From assembly GCA_002224055.1 (NCBI GenBank), contig AZLU01000304.1:1-39864 (forward strand): a stretch of 39,864 bases of DNA, read 5' to 3'. The position numbers were made by a program, and so were the translations under genes. This stretch comes from Pezizomycotina sp. ARF18. Lineage: Eukaryota > Ascomycota. This document shows, one piece after another, positions 10,799 through 20,848 of this stretch (positions are counted from its first letter, which is position 1; each line of letters begins with the position of its first letter). The notes below the pieces were generated by a model. It had not been told where the DNA came from, searched no databases, and was given only the letters and a program-made list of their open reading frames with translations.

Positions 10799-11702
10799 AT
10801 GCCCTCAAGCAGAGAAGATACAGAGCGCAATGAGCTCGAGATCAGGATAGCTATGGACCGCATCAACTCGCAGATCAGCGACGTTTATCAAAAGGCCTCA
10901 ATCGCCAACAGAAGCCTCTGCACTGGGTCACGAATACGGACCTATCCCTGCCTGAGATTTCGAGAAGGGTTATGAACAAATACACCCGCGCAACAAAAGT
11001 CGAGCTGCATAGCATTCAACCTCTCTCAGAACGATGCCAGCTTCGATATACAGTTGACGTAGGCGGACCTGACGGCCAAAAGGTCCTGCTGAGCTTCGTC
11101 CAGTGCGCTGACCCAGCTGCGGCGGCAACGCAAATGAAGTCGTTCCTGCGGTCGTTTGATGGCGAACTAGGTGCTCTTACGAGACCGGTCGGCCGGCGCG
11201 ATATCGGATTATGCTCTCTCGTCGGCGCTGGAGTATTATTCTTCGTCAGGCTGGGAGTGTTTGTTACGATTGCGCACCCTTTGGTAGGTACAACCACCAT
11301 TAGTCACTCGGATTAGTATAAATAGCGTGTCTAACAATTCGCTGCGCTATAGATACGGAAGAAGATAAACTCGGAATCGAAACCCTCGCTAATGCCATCG
11401 ACGACTACCTCAGTCTCAGCGCTGTGGAACTCATCAATCAGGATAGACCTTATGCTGCGCTGAAGGTTCAACCAGCAATCGTACGCGCTTCCATTCAGCA
11501 AGAGTTCGACATAGCAGTCGATTTCGTCGGCGATACGCACGCGGCCAGGGCCTCCGTGGTGTCAAATAAGGAGATCGTATTTCAGACCGGGAACGCGTCA
11601 AGGGATGGACGTATAAGTTTTACGCGTGCTGTGAAGGGGAGACTGATGTGGACTTGGTACTGGTTCATAAGAGGACTTTTACGCTCCAGAAACTACCCGT
11701 GA
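10799..11702 (+). CDS. Uncharacterised two-exon protein, frame-disrupted
   Basis: The start ATG reads MPSSREDTERNELEIRIAMD. After a one-base change near 10912 the frame continues KPLHWVTNTDLSLPEISRRV and then ATKVELHSIQPLSERCQLRY. An intron is placed at 11284-11352 (GTAGGT donor, CTAAC branch site, TATAG acceptor). Exon 2 reads DTEEDKLGIETLANAIDDYL and later QEFDIAVDFVGDTHAARAS, ending at TGA 11700. At least one more frame change is needed near 11210-11280, where the frames for DYALSSALEYYSSSG and VFVTIAHPL differ. There is no signal peptide or membrane segment. I do not recognise the family; the mixed alpha/beta look suggests a soluble cytosolic protein of about 260 residues. Confidence 0.5.
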
Positions 11703-12476
11703 GAGTCGTGGTTAATTCTGGGTGAAGTTTGCGTGGGGAGGATAATGTCTGCTTGCTTCAAATTCTCACTTTACTCGTATCATTTGTTTTCAAAACAAAA
11801 TCTACTCCTAAGATTGTACTGCTGAAATAAAGCGGTTGCCTCAGGCCCCGCTCTAGGGCTTCGAAGCCAAGCTCTCCCCTTAATTTCTATTCCTTGGTAA
11901 ATGAGGGATTCTCGGGGTTATCGAATTGGCGTAAGGACGGAATGAGCTAGCGGCAAACGGCCGGATAACTCATTCGGAGTCATACCACCCTCTCGAGACT
12001 GTAGGTTATCAGAGAAGAAAGTTTTTACGACAGTGTTATTGGGCTGAGCAGGTTGAGCTCAGAAACCAATTGCACTGATTGCTTCGTGCATGTAATCATT
12101 GGCGCCAGAAAGCGTTCGCAAGTCTCTTCCAGAACCCGCACGAACTTCTAGGCTATTAGAGTCTTGGCAAGAATTCTAGAAACTGCTCGAGACAGGCCGG
12201 GAGGAAACTCTTATTACAATGAATGAGCGATACTATGAGCTTTACGATAATTGACAGGAGCGGTTACTAGTACGACTAGTAACGAATCCAGAACGGTAGA
12301 GCGATACGGCAAAAGCAGTTTATTCAACAAAATCCTAGAATAGTTGGCAAAAGTTGATAACTGAAATGAAGCTGGGCATTCCCGGATTCCCCTTAGGGGA
12401 GAGAGGTCGTGGGTTTGAAGTTACATTCCGGTATATGCACAAGCGGTCTGTATTGAAATATGTGTATGCGGGCTGA
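11703..12476. other. Intergenic, no gene seen
   Basis: 3' flank of the preceding gene and anonymous sequence with many stops. No repeats or motifs that I can support. Confidence 0.45.
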
Positions 12477-13064
12477 ATGAAAAGCCGTGATCGCCCCGCA
12501 GCTGGCACAAAAAACGCGAACAGCGGGCCGAATATCATCTCTTCGTATTTTTTATTGGATAACTCGAACAACTTGAATCAGAGATATCAAGAGGAGTCGC
12601 ATCCTCCATCTCAAACAATTAGAAACTTTGTAAGGCAGCGACTCGAAGGTAAACATGACCACGCTTCGGAGAACTTTTGCAGGATTGGAGAGGAGGGTAG
12701 TACCGAAGGAATCCTTCCTAGGTTAGGATGCAAAGGCTCCACATGTGTTCTATTTCTGGTCATCAACCTCAGGTCGGACAGGCCTTATTCCTCTGAAGTT
12801 CAATGGTTCCAGAACGAAAGCTGTGATACAGTTTATAATGCGCCGACCGATATCAATTCAGACTGCATATGCATATATAGGAATGTTCTAGATATCGGGT
12901 CATCGCTTGTGAAGTGCTTCAGTCTTGCTTTTAGAGACATGCCTTTCGTTGAAGTGGCTTCACCTTCCTTTGGCTTAGCCTTTCTTGTGCAGAAGAGTGG
13001 GGCGCTACTAGACTTGATTACGGCTTCAGTTTTCTCGACGATGATGTTCTTTTCTCGTGTCTAG
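12477..13064 (+). CDS. Doubtful 195-codon open frame
   Basis: A single open frame, starting MKSRDRPAAGTKNANSGPNI, with no intron, no signal peptide and no recognised domain. The residue mix is unremarkable and includes scattered Cys. It is notable only because it is long and unbroken in a window where known genes are broken. There is no clear promoter, and the surrounding 13.1-13.6 kb stretch has no other gene. It may be a chance ORF. Confidence 0.2.
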   Translation: MKSRDRPAAGTKNANSGPNIISSYFLLDNSNNLNQRYQEESHPPSQTIRNFVRQRLEGKHDHASENFCRIGEEGSTEGILPRLGCKGSTCVLFLVINLRSDRPYSSEVQWFQNESCDTVYNAPTDINSDCICIYRNVLDIGSSLVKCFSLAFRDMPFVEVASPSFGLAFLVQKSGALLDLITASVFSTMMFFSRV

Positions 13065-13566
13065 GGGTTAGGGAGACAATCCTGTTGGTTCAGCTAAGAG
13101 CCGAAAGTGATTGTTGTGATTATAACATCCGGCTGTTTTAGTTCTTGGCCGCTCCGAAGCTGCACTAGTAGTTATCGGAAATTGCCTAGCCTATATAACT
13201 CTCGCGAATGAGGGGTTTTGGCAGATCGGAGAGCGAAGGTCCAACAACGGGAACCTCGCCTCTCTTCTCAGCCGGCTATCGTCTGCAATAGGGCCGCATA
13301 TGCCTCGTAGCGATGTTGCATCCAACGAGTTGGCTCCGGGCTGAAGAATTGAACACCAGGGACTATAAGCAGAATGTTTTTGCTGAGTAGGTGAAGAGTA
13401 ACATGTAGAAGCCTTGCATTGGTTCGCTCCCGTCGCCTGATGCCAGTGTAAATGATGTTTGAATGGTCAAATAGCTAGCAATCGTGAGATAGGATTGGAG
13501 TATGGCGAGTGAGTGAAAGAAGACATTCATCGTCTTAGCCTCGGAGATTGATCTAGCCTGAAAGTT
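13065..13566. other. Intergenic, upstream region of tandem paralogue 1
   Basis: No gene seen. The TATA-like element at the end of this stretch belongs to the gene starting at 13706. Confidence 0.4.
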
Positions 13567-13575
13567 GATATAAAG
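13567..13575 (+). promoter_or_regulatory. TATA-like box for tandem paralogue 1
   Basis: GATATAAAG about 135 bp upstream of ATG 13706, followed by a pyrimidine-rich leader. Position and sequence fit a fungal TATA box. A comparable TATATAAA lies upstream of the second paralogue. Confidence 0.5.
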
Positions 13576-13705
13576 GAGACGCCTTTTCCTTCCTCAAGGG
13601 CTAAATCAGCAACAACATCTTCAAAGAAAACGTCCCTACCAACAAAACTCTTTAACTAGCACCACTTCAGAAACCAATTCTTCTGATTTCCCTACCAACT
13701 TCATC

Positions 13706-14469
13706 ATGCCTGACTACACTCTTACCGTTAAGATTGATAGCCCCTGGGTTGCCCAGTTCAATGGCAATAATACCAAGCTCTGCTTCTCGTCCGCAGTTGA
13801 CAGCGGACCGTCAAGTATAACGTTGTCGCATGGACTCAGCGTAAGTACAACCCAACTTGAATACCGTTGATAGAATGCCCAGCACGCTTTCAAAATTGGC
13901 CAACATTCTCACTTTTGATTTTTCTCACAGAGGTCGGCGATATCGTGACGATCACTTGGTCCGACGAGTACCAAATGGCTGCTAGCAAGGATAAATTCAG
14001 CAACGGCGGTAGGTTTAACAAGTCCAATTCGGCCCGTTTAATTGGATGCTTACTTACATTCGCTATACAGCCAAGTTCAACATTTCCACAACCCCCAGGC
14101 TATCGATTTCGGCGAAAAGTTCATCCTGCCAAGAGTTTCACAGACCCGGACATCAATAAGAGCCCGGACGCCCCCGAAGCCGGCTTCATTTTTGAGAACA
14201 AGACGGTCGCATCCTGCGTGCTTTACAAGAGCATCAACGGATCGTGGGCACCCATCTACTTCAGTGCGGCCGGACCTCTTCCTCCGGGCAAGGAGAAGCT
14301 CACCCCGAAACCCATGGCGCGCATCTGGTTCGCGGCGGATACCGAGACTAAGACCATGGTTTCCGATTATAATAGCGAGTTTTGCGACATTGATTTTACC
14401 GGCAAGACTGATGCTGCGGTCCAGTTTACTGCTGACGGAACTTGGATGAAGTTGAAGAAAGGACAGTGA
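13706..14469 (+). CDS. Uncharacterised fungal protein family, tandem paralogue 1
   Basis: Three exons: 13706-13840, 13931-14008 and 14071-14469. Introns are 13841-13930 (GTAAGT...CACAG) and 14009-14070 (GTAGGT...TACAG). The product, about 200 aa, starts MPDYTLTVKIDSPWVAQFNG and continues VGDIVTITWSDEYQMAASKD, then APEAGFIFENKTVASCVLYK and ADGTWMKLKKGQ. It lacks a signal peptide and looks beta-rich, so probably a soluble intracellular protein. One missing G at the first exon end, one missing C in a C run at 14092-14096 and one change near 14131 break the frame; paralogue 2 supports the repaired phase. I do not recognise a named domain. Confidence 0.7.
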
Positions 14470-14885
14470 AGATAACTCCAATATTCTACTCTTGGTTTCC
14501 CCGTCTTTGCTATCTATTATAAGCAAATCCGGGAACTACGATCTTTCGTTTGTCTTTTTCTTATGTCGTTCCATGATGATTCACTCTGGTCAGTGTTCAG
14601 ACTTGATTTTGTATCCTCATCGTAGTACTACTATTCCCTCATAGCAATACAACTCGTCCTTAACATTACTACCTTCTTCTGAAGAACGCGTCTCTTGTGG
14701 AATGGAACAAAATGGTGATTGGAACTTGAAATATGAAGTAGCAGTGGCGTTGGTGCACGCCCGGCGGGGCCTCCGTTTCGCTGTAATGGTGCATCCTGCA
14801 TGAAGTTTCCAACGGGGCTGAGACGATGCCTTCGTGCATCCACAAAAAACAATGCCCCACCCCCCAAATAATTGGCAGAAGCCGC
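14470..14885. other. Intergenic between tandem paralogues
   Basis: 3' flank of paralogue 1 and promoter of paralogue 2. Overlapping minus-strand frames at 14617-15052 have no features of real genes. Confidence 0.5.
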
Positions 14886-14888
14886 TCA

Positions 14889-14897
14889 TTATATAAA
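14889..14897 (+). promoter_or_regulatory. TATA-like box for tandem paralogue 2
   Basis: TATATAAAC about 165 bp upstream of ATG 15057, matching the TATA arrangement ahead of paralogue 1. Position inferred from sequence only. Confidence 0.45.
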
Positions 14898-15056
14898 CGG
14901 GGTGCCCTCGCTTCTACTGTAAATGCTTTGAAGAAGAGAGAAAAAAATAAGAGCTCAGAGTCATCTTTGGGAGTACCAAGTATTGTGACTCTAAGTTTTA
15001 CTAGTTTAAGGACATATTTAATATCTCGAATAGATCTTGCCTTCAGCTGCAATGCA

Positions 15057-15834
15057 ATGGCGCTCGAATATCAGATCCAAGTAAAAGTGCACCAGAATGG
15101 GTGTCGCATTTCCAGGATACGAAGCTGAACCTCTGCACATCCTTCGGGATGAAGTCGAATTACAGCAAAGTTAACTACAACATCATCGCTACTTCAGAAG
15201 GTAAAACAGGATCTTATCTCCCGCTCTACCTCTCTCTCGTTATCGGCGTGTCTGATCATGGATGTGGAAAAGACACAACGGAAATCAATACTATCTCATG
15301 GAACGAGGAATACGCCATCGCCGCCCGGAAGGATGATGGCCAATTCGGCCGAAGGGTCTACTACAACACGAACCCCGCTCCAATATCTTTCGGCCAGTCC
15401 TTCGCCGTAAAGAAGAACTGGACCGTTGAATCACCCAATCCCAACCCCTTGCACCCCGGCGGCATGTTGTTCGCTAATGACGTCTCCGCCGCCGCTCTCA
15501 TGTTTAAGAACGTAGACGGGGCTCAGGTCCCCGTGTACACCACCTGTGTCGGAGGTGGAACTCCCCGCCTGGTCGACATACACTCACGCCGGACGGAACG
15601 GTTATTGTGTTTTTCATGGCGCAGGTAGCGGGAACAGCTTTCAATATCGATGCGGTGAATACGATGTATTACAAGCACAGCTACGTGGAGCAGAAGAAAA
15701 CGCTCCTGGAATTCGACGAGGACGGCGTGTGGAAACTGAGGAACGCGACGGCGCGGAATGAAGACGAGCGCGAGGCGAAGGCTTGTCGAGTAAGCTGTGA
15801 GGTCATGTTTTCGTATATGATTATATGGCATTGA
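15057..15834 (+). CDS. Uncharacterised fungal protein family, tandem paralogue 2
   Basis: The product starts MALEYQIQVKV and after a one-base change near 15080 reads WVSHFQDTKLNLCTSFGMKS. An intron at 15201-15272 (GTAAAA, CTGAT branch site, AAAAG) matches the position of intron 1 in paralogue 1. It continues TTEINTISWNEEYAIAARKD, aligning with VGDIVTITWSDEYQMAASKD of paralogue 1. The second intron of paralogue 1 is absent. Further frame changes lie near 15541 and 15588, after which LTPDGTVIVFFMAQVAGTAF and FDEDGVWKLRN align with the paralogue end. The stop is taken at 15832-15834. Both copies are same-strand neighbours with TATA boxes, so this is a local duplication. Confidence 0.65.
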
Positions 15835-16230
15835 ACATGCACTAGTAAGGTCATTTCACGACGGTTCGCATCAGAATTACATATAATCTATAAGGCCTTA
15901 ACTAGAATTTACATTGGAGAGGCATTGCAAAGAGGTCTGCTAAGTCCTCAGGCTTGCGATCGTTATCATTCGCACAAGATCCAAAGCGCTCGCTTACGCA
16001 GCCTGTTCTCACATTGTCGCTTCTATTCCGTCTATGGCTTCGTCCCAATCGTGGTGTTATTGCTTGTGAGTCGGGCGACAGATACCAATTCTTCCTGCGC
16101 ATCCGATGAAAGAGCTGTCTTCTAGTCCAAAAGGTATAGCGCGCCCAGTGTTTAATCCTTTTTCAGATTTAAATTGACCGGAGCCCAGCCAATAGCGAAA
16201 AGTCCATCCTCTACCGCAGAGGAAGATTTA
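15835..16230. other. Intergenic; possible 3' exon of the Gly/His-rich secreted protein
   Basis: Mostly featureless. If the GTAAGA near the end of the next minus-strand gene is a real donor, its last exon would lie at about 16140-16215. Confidence 0.35.
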
Positions 16231-16539
16231 TTAGCGGCCATTAGTATCGTATAGCACAATGGAGATATCCAGCTTATATTCAAAAGGAGTTTCATTTCTT
16301 ACCCCACCGCCGGTCGCACAGTCGACGGCATCGGTTACCTCTTGTCCGACGTCTTGAGTAGATCGTCTTCCTACGTCGCCGTGTGCGCGGCCACCGTGAC
16401 CGTTACCGCTCTGGCCCTTGCCATTATGACCCTTGTTGCCATGGACGTGACCGTCGTCCCACAGCCCAAAAAATGGTGCTGCCAGGGCAGCGGAGGCGAA
16501 GAAGAATACGAGAAGTGTGGAAAGAAGCCTGAGAGCCAT
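16231..16539 (-). CDS. Small secreted Gly/His-rich protein, about 102 aa
   Basis: The start at 16539 sits in an ACCATGG context. MALRLLSTLLVFFFASAALA is a textbook signal peptide with cleavage expected after ALA or AAP. The mature chain opens with a glycine, histidine and asparagine-rich stretch (DDGHVHGNKGHNGKG, then GNGHGGRAHGD), which could bind metal ions or be flexible cell-wall linker. It then reads VGQEVTDAVDCATGGG and ends at TAA 16231. A GTAAGA donor follows GGG in frame and candidate AG acceptors lie near 16210, so the true C-terminus may be a short second exon (for example DGLFAIGWAPVNLNLKKD). No named family is recognised; a candidate effector or wall protein. Confidence 0.7.
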   Translation of the reverse strand: MALRLLSTLLVFFFASAALAAPFFGLWDDGHVHGNKGHNGKGQSGNGHGGRAHGDVGRRSTQDVGQEVTDAVDCATGGGVRNETPFEYKLDISIVLYDTNGR

Positions 16540-17327
16540 GGTTTATGTTGAATGTGCAACGTGTTTGAGATTAGCCCAGTTTTTGCTAGAGTGTAAGAAC
16601 GTTGGTAGCGATGATACAGTATTTGCGGCCGAGGGAAACAGTCTGCCTTTAAATGATACAAAGGATAATGAATTTATAGAGACGTATTCCTAACAGCCTT
16701 GCTCGTTGCGCTTCGATCGGCACTTGAGTAACGGATGATCGTTTTCGCACTGAGAAAAGGTTTGATTAATCTTCAATCCAACAACCAGACCTACAATATC
16801 TGACCCCACAATCCGGCATGATCCCCGCAAGATCAATAAGGATAATTTCTACGCGCAACTTACCTCGATACACTTGTCTACAAGAGGCTAGAAAAGAAAG
16901 AATAATTGCAGAAAAATTCTAGGCTTGCGATAACTTGAATGATAATGAACCAGCGGACAATTTGGACGGTTGATCCAGGTTTTAGGATTTAACAACCGTA
17001 GTATTTGATTGATGATGACCATTTTGAGCGAGGTTTGAAATTTGATTACCGTTCTACCAATTCCAAAACTTTCTTTCCCAAGTAGATCTACGGGACGATA
17101 TACTAATTCGAGATTGAAAGAAGTGTACTAGAAACTAGTGCTAATCATTGTGTTGTTTATACTACAAAATTTCCAACAGCATAAGGAAAATGTATGAGAC
17201 GAACTGTTCTGCCAGTGATAAACCATAGGGCGGGTGAAGCTAAGGAGTTTACTTCTATTATACAACGCGCAGTCGAAACAACAGACTAGAGCGGGGGACC
17301 AGATCCGAAGGAAACATAGACTACTCC
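16540..17327. other. Intergenic, no gene seen
   Basis: 5' region of the Gly/His-rich gene and 3' flank of the next minus-strand gene. No conserved frames. Confidence 0.5.
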
Positions 17328-17671
17328 TCACTTCCACGCCTTGATGCCGATGACGGGAGCCTTGACCGCACCGGTACCTTTGCCGCCCGCGGGCCGCTAA
17401 CCACCTGTTCGACCGTATCGACGACCTGCTGCACGACCCCAACGACGCCAGAGGCGCCAGAAGTAGCTCCACCGGAGGCTACGCCGCTGACGGTTGAGGT
17501 GACTCCTCCGACGCCTCCTGAGCCGCTCGTGATACCGGATAGCGCGCTGGTCGCGGAGCCAAGGCCGGTGCCGGATACCGCCTGCGTAACGCCGCCAAGT
17601 TGAGCGAGAGGGGCGGCAAAAGCCGAAGTGGCGGAGATGACGAGGAGGAGAGACTGGAATTTGGCGCTCAT
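17328..17671 (-). CDS. Small secreted Gly/Ser/Val-rich protein, about 114 aa
   Basis: The start is ATG 17671: MSAKFQSLLLVISATSAFA is a signal peptide, followed by APLAQLGGVTQAVSGTGLG. The mature part is made of imperfect repeats of G, S, T and V (SGITSGSGGVGGVTSTVSG), then VVGVVQQVVDTVEQVVSG. The simple frame ends in an Arg/Ser-rich tail, but one base later the frame reads GGKGTGAVKAPVIGIKAWK and stops at 17328, which is more protein-like, so a one-base indel near a GGG/CCC run around 17385 is likely. Upstream in-frame ATGs would place the signal peptide inside the protein and are rejected. Likely a cell-wall or extracellular structural protein; no named family. Confidence 0.65.
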
Positions 17672-18627
17672 GTTGGCGATAAAGAAATTTGTTTTGGAAA
17701 GTAATGGAAGGTGAAGTTGTGGCTGTGAGAGGGTTCTGGAGGAGAGAAAGATAGTAGTGTCTGTTGGAATTGGGTGATTGTTGGCTGCCGGATATGGATT
17801 ACTTGATGGCAAATCCGGACGCCTTTATAGAAGTTTCTCGACTTCACGATTCCCCTTTCTTGAAATTAGAAAACTTGGAAGGAAATGAAGTCCATTCTTC
17901 GCTGTCAATGATTCTAAACATCAATCGCGGGGTCTCTTTAAATGCGTCAATGATCTTCACATCTACATTCCAAGCTATATTCGCCGCCCGGTAATTCTCA
18001 TCTACCCGTAACATTTTTCGTCCGATGATCAGCGCTTCGAGAATCAAACGCTGACATAGGAACGTGGACTTGATTTCAACTGCAAGCTGCAGATCTTTGT
18101 GAATGACAGTTTTTTAGGATATGTCTCAAGGAATACATTTCATTTATCAGCCCGCCTTTTGATTATAGAAGCATCGCGAATTCTCAAGAGTCCTCAGGTC
18201 CAATCGCCTTCGTTTTGATACACATCAGACGGTGATGTTTTTTTTCGTTTTCCTGAAATCGCGTAGGACCTCGAGGATCCTGCGCTACGTATTTCCTGGG
18301 TGAATCAGATATCTCCTATATGCATTATTCGCAGTTGAAGTGCGTATATTCATTCCTCTTGTCTAGCTGGTTAATTTTCATTCTCCCCCCGCCGTTGAGT
18401 CCTTGATAACGATTGCGATCTACTAGTAATAATAAAACACAAGCAGAAACTGCATCAGCTGGACCCAAAAGCAGACGCACTCGAGTAGAAAACGTTTTAA
18501 CCGAGCATTCATTCCGAATACCCCATTGATTTGTGTACTGTGATAGGCTCAGACTTGGTAATTTGCTCATTCTCTTTGAGGCTCGTCTCTTTCGAGATCA
18601 AAGCTGTGGACTGAACTCTAGGAATAA
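17672..18627. other. Intergenic, no gene seen
   Basis: 5' region of the secreted protein gene plus anonymous sequence. Short frames at 17764-18570 on both strands show no features of real genes. Confidence 0.45.
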
Positions 18628-19090
18628 TTAGCACCGCTTGTATGATTTCAACAGTTCGGAATTGTCTTTAGCCTTATACGCAGCCCATGCGTAGATGATC
18701 AAAAAATCTTTGGCCAAGGTGTCTTGTGTTATTCCTGGTAAGTCAGAAGCGGCCTCCCGATATGTTGCTGCATTATTTGAAAACAAAGGGATAGTATGAT
18801 AGCGGATTGTTAAGCCTCTAGGGCCTGTTAGAAAGGCTTACCGAAGCCTCCAAGGGTGCAGATTTTGGTTTGTCATCAGCGCAGCAGCCGTCAAGCCCTG
18901 TTTCAGGTTCCAGAATGTCAAAACATCACGGATAAAAGAAAATCCCTATGACAAGACGTTTGTTTTTAGATCCTCACAACTATTAAATAACCTCGTTGCA
19001 TGCATCAATTATTGGAAGGCTAGTTTCCAGGGTGTTGAACGACGAACACATGCTGCGCTCAAATCTCAATTTGAACCCAAGCTGTGCTAA
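18628..19090 (-). CDS. 3' exons of an unrecognised multi-exon gene
   Basis: The minus strand reads three coding-like blocks separated by splice signals. Block 1 (about 19080-18992) reads FKLRFERSMCSSFNTLETSL then PIIDACNE. Block 2 (18945-18842) follows a CATAG acceptor and reads GFSFIRDVLTFWNLKQGLTA then LMTNQNLHPW. An intron at 18768-18841 (GTAAGC, CTAAC, TGCAG) leads to block 3, EAASDLPGITQDTLAKDFLI then KAKDNSELLKSYKRC, with TAA at 18628. The junction to block 3 needs a one-base change, and the donor after block 1 (GTTATT) is weak. Upstream exons may lie within 19090-19435, where frames are open but ambiguous. I do not recognise the family. Confidence 0.4.
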
Positions 19091-19803
19091 TCGGGATTTC
19101 TCGCATCGCAACCCTGGACTAACTTTATACCTACGTTAAATTCTAGTAAAGAGTAATTACTCTTGATCAAGTTAATTTGATGTAGTCGGTTTCGTAAACG
19201 AGAACTTCTCCGACGTACTCGTGACAAGGTTTCCCTGAATATGGATAATACTGCACTGCTGCTTTGGAAGCGGTACAACATAAAAATAGGTTGTTGCATC
19301 TTTGGCAGAGATGCAAACGTGGTCCTGAGCGTTTGGGCGGTAGATTAACGGACCTGTTATGCATGGTTCGCGGTAATTAACGTGGCCAGCTAGTCGATTA
19401 TTGCCACGCGAGACTACTAGACCAATCTCGATCATTCATCTACGATCAGGACTCTCTACTGTATAAATATCGGGCATGGTCGCGATAGAGACACGATCTT
19501 CAAACCGTCGTCCATTCTTTCCTTTGCTCAGTATCAGTATTTTTCCTCAAACAATTTCTATCCCTGCGCAGTGATTGCAATAATTCCATTTGTAGAATCT
19601 TATACAGATAGCCTCCTTATTCCCTATTTAGCATTTATCTCTTGCAGTAGTTCTTATACACCTCTTGATGAGGTGAATATTTTCCTGCTTGTTCTCTAGC
19701 TTTTCCTGTTTTTCATAGCTCACACTTATTCCAAAGATCGAACTCAGGAACCGTTAGTCCCCCCAAAAAAAAGTCCTCACGAAAAATCGACATAATACGC
19801 AAG
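19091..19803. other. Possible upstream exons (minus) and promoter of the next gene (plus)
   Basis: Open minus-strand frames at 19087-19435 may belong to the gene ending at 18628. On the plus strand GTATAAATATC near 19461 is a TATA-like element about 340 bp ahead of ATG 19804, followed by a T/C-rich leader. Confidence 0.35.
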
Positions 19804-20609
19804 ATGCTTTCTAGTGCTCTGGTCACTATAATCATTCTGCAAGCCATCCAACATGCTTCTTCGGCTCCTACCCCCGACTGGCTCGACGTCTCAGACGGTC
19901 TGCGAGTAATTTGGATGCCCACGGAGGGTCCAAACTCGGAATCTGGCTTATATTCTGGGCCCTCTGGAAGCAACCGTCACGAGGCAGTCAATCTCAGGCT
20001 TCGCAGTATAGAGTTGTCGTCTACTTCTGAGATTCGGAGACGCTCAGCCCGCCGGGGATCATTCCGGCCATCGTCTTGGAGCGTGCCTGGTGGTCCTGGT
20101 CCCTACGCTGTTCTCTCCAATGGGCCGGACACTGCTGAAGATGAAGGCGACAATGATCCGCCGCCCAGTGGAAAAGAGATGTCAACAGTGCCGCGTATGA
20201 CGAGGCGGGGAAGAATAATTCAGATGAAGAGAATGTTGGGTTCGTAGGCGCTGTAGCGGTGCAGCGGGAATTATCATCGCAGCTTGATAAACGATCGGCT
20301 CTACCTCGATCGTTCCATTGGGCTAGCGGAAGGTTGGCGACAATATATGGTGCTCCGGATGCGCCACGAGTAAGGGATTCGTCCATAGGCAGGAAAGCGG
20401 ACCCGGTGGCAGGAAAACATTCGCACGGCAAAGACTCCATTTCGTTACTGCGAGAATTGGCAGGAAAGTCGGGATATAACCAGCGTGAAAAAGAGAAGCG
20501 CTGGGAGGACCTCCCCGCGGTCTCTAGGATGACGGGCTTGGCCCCCAACCCGGAAGACATCAAGGACGGCATTGAGATCACCGGAAATTGTGGGTATCCT
20601 CTTTGTTAA
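19804..20609 (+). CDS. Secreted Ser-rich protein with dibasic sites, about 268 aa
   Basis: ATG 19804 gives MLSSALVTIIILQAIQHASS, a signal peptide, followed by APTPDWLDVSDGLRVIW. The first open frame runs to 20247, but near 20165 a one-base shift leads into NSAAYDEAGKNNSDEENVGF and then into the next frame without a break, ending at 20609 with DGIEITGNCGYPLC. The mature protein is hydrophilic and rich in Ser, Arg and Pro, with basic pairs (EIRRRSARRGS, QLDKRSALPRS) that could be Kex2-type processing sites. Only two Cys lie near the end. No named domain. Its small size, secretion and lack of homology that I recognise make it an effector-like or peptide-precursor candidate. Confidence 0.6.
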
Positions 20610-20848
20610 GGCACTGTATAGAATAACTCCATTCAGTCTCTTGTTCTAATGGTTGTTATAAAATAACTTGGGCGTGTAAACTACTTCCTCGTTCGTCAAT
20701 TAATACATCCTATTAACTCTTCTCCCCTTGTGGCGCATATGTGCAGGCTTATATATTGTCAGACTAGGCTGTCGCAGGGGTTTGATATCTAGATTTCATA
20801 CGAATAAAGCTTGTCATAGACTACAGAGTGGGTAACTGATATACATGA
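20610..20848. other. Short convergent intergenic region
   Basis: 3' ends of the plus-strand secreted protein gene and the minus-strand HET gene meet here. No motif called. Confidence 0.5.

Noticed and set aside
12421-12890. Similar short matches (TGCATATA..GGAATGT) in opposite orientation near 12430 and 12865
   Set aside because: Only about 17 bp with mismatches in AT-rich sequence; too weak to call an inverted repeat.
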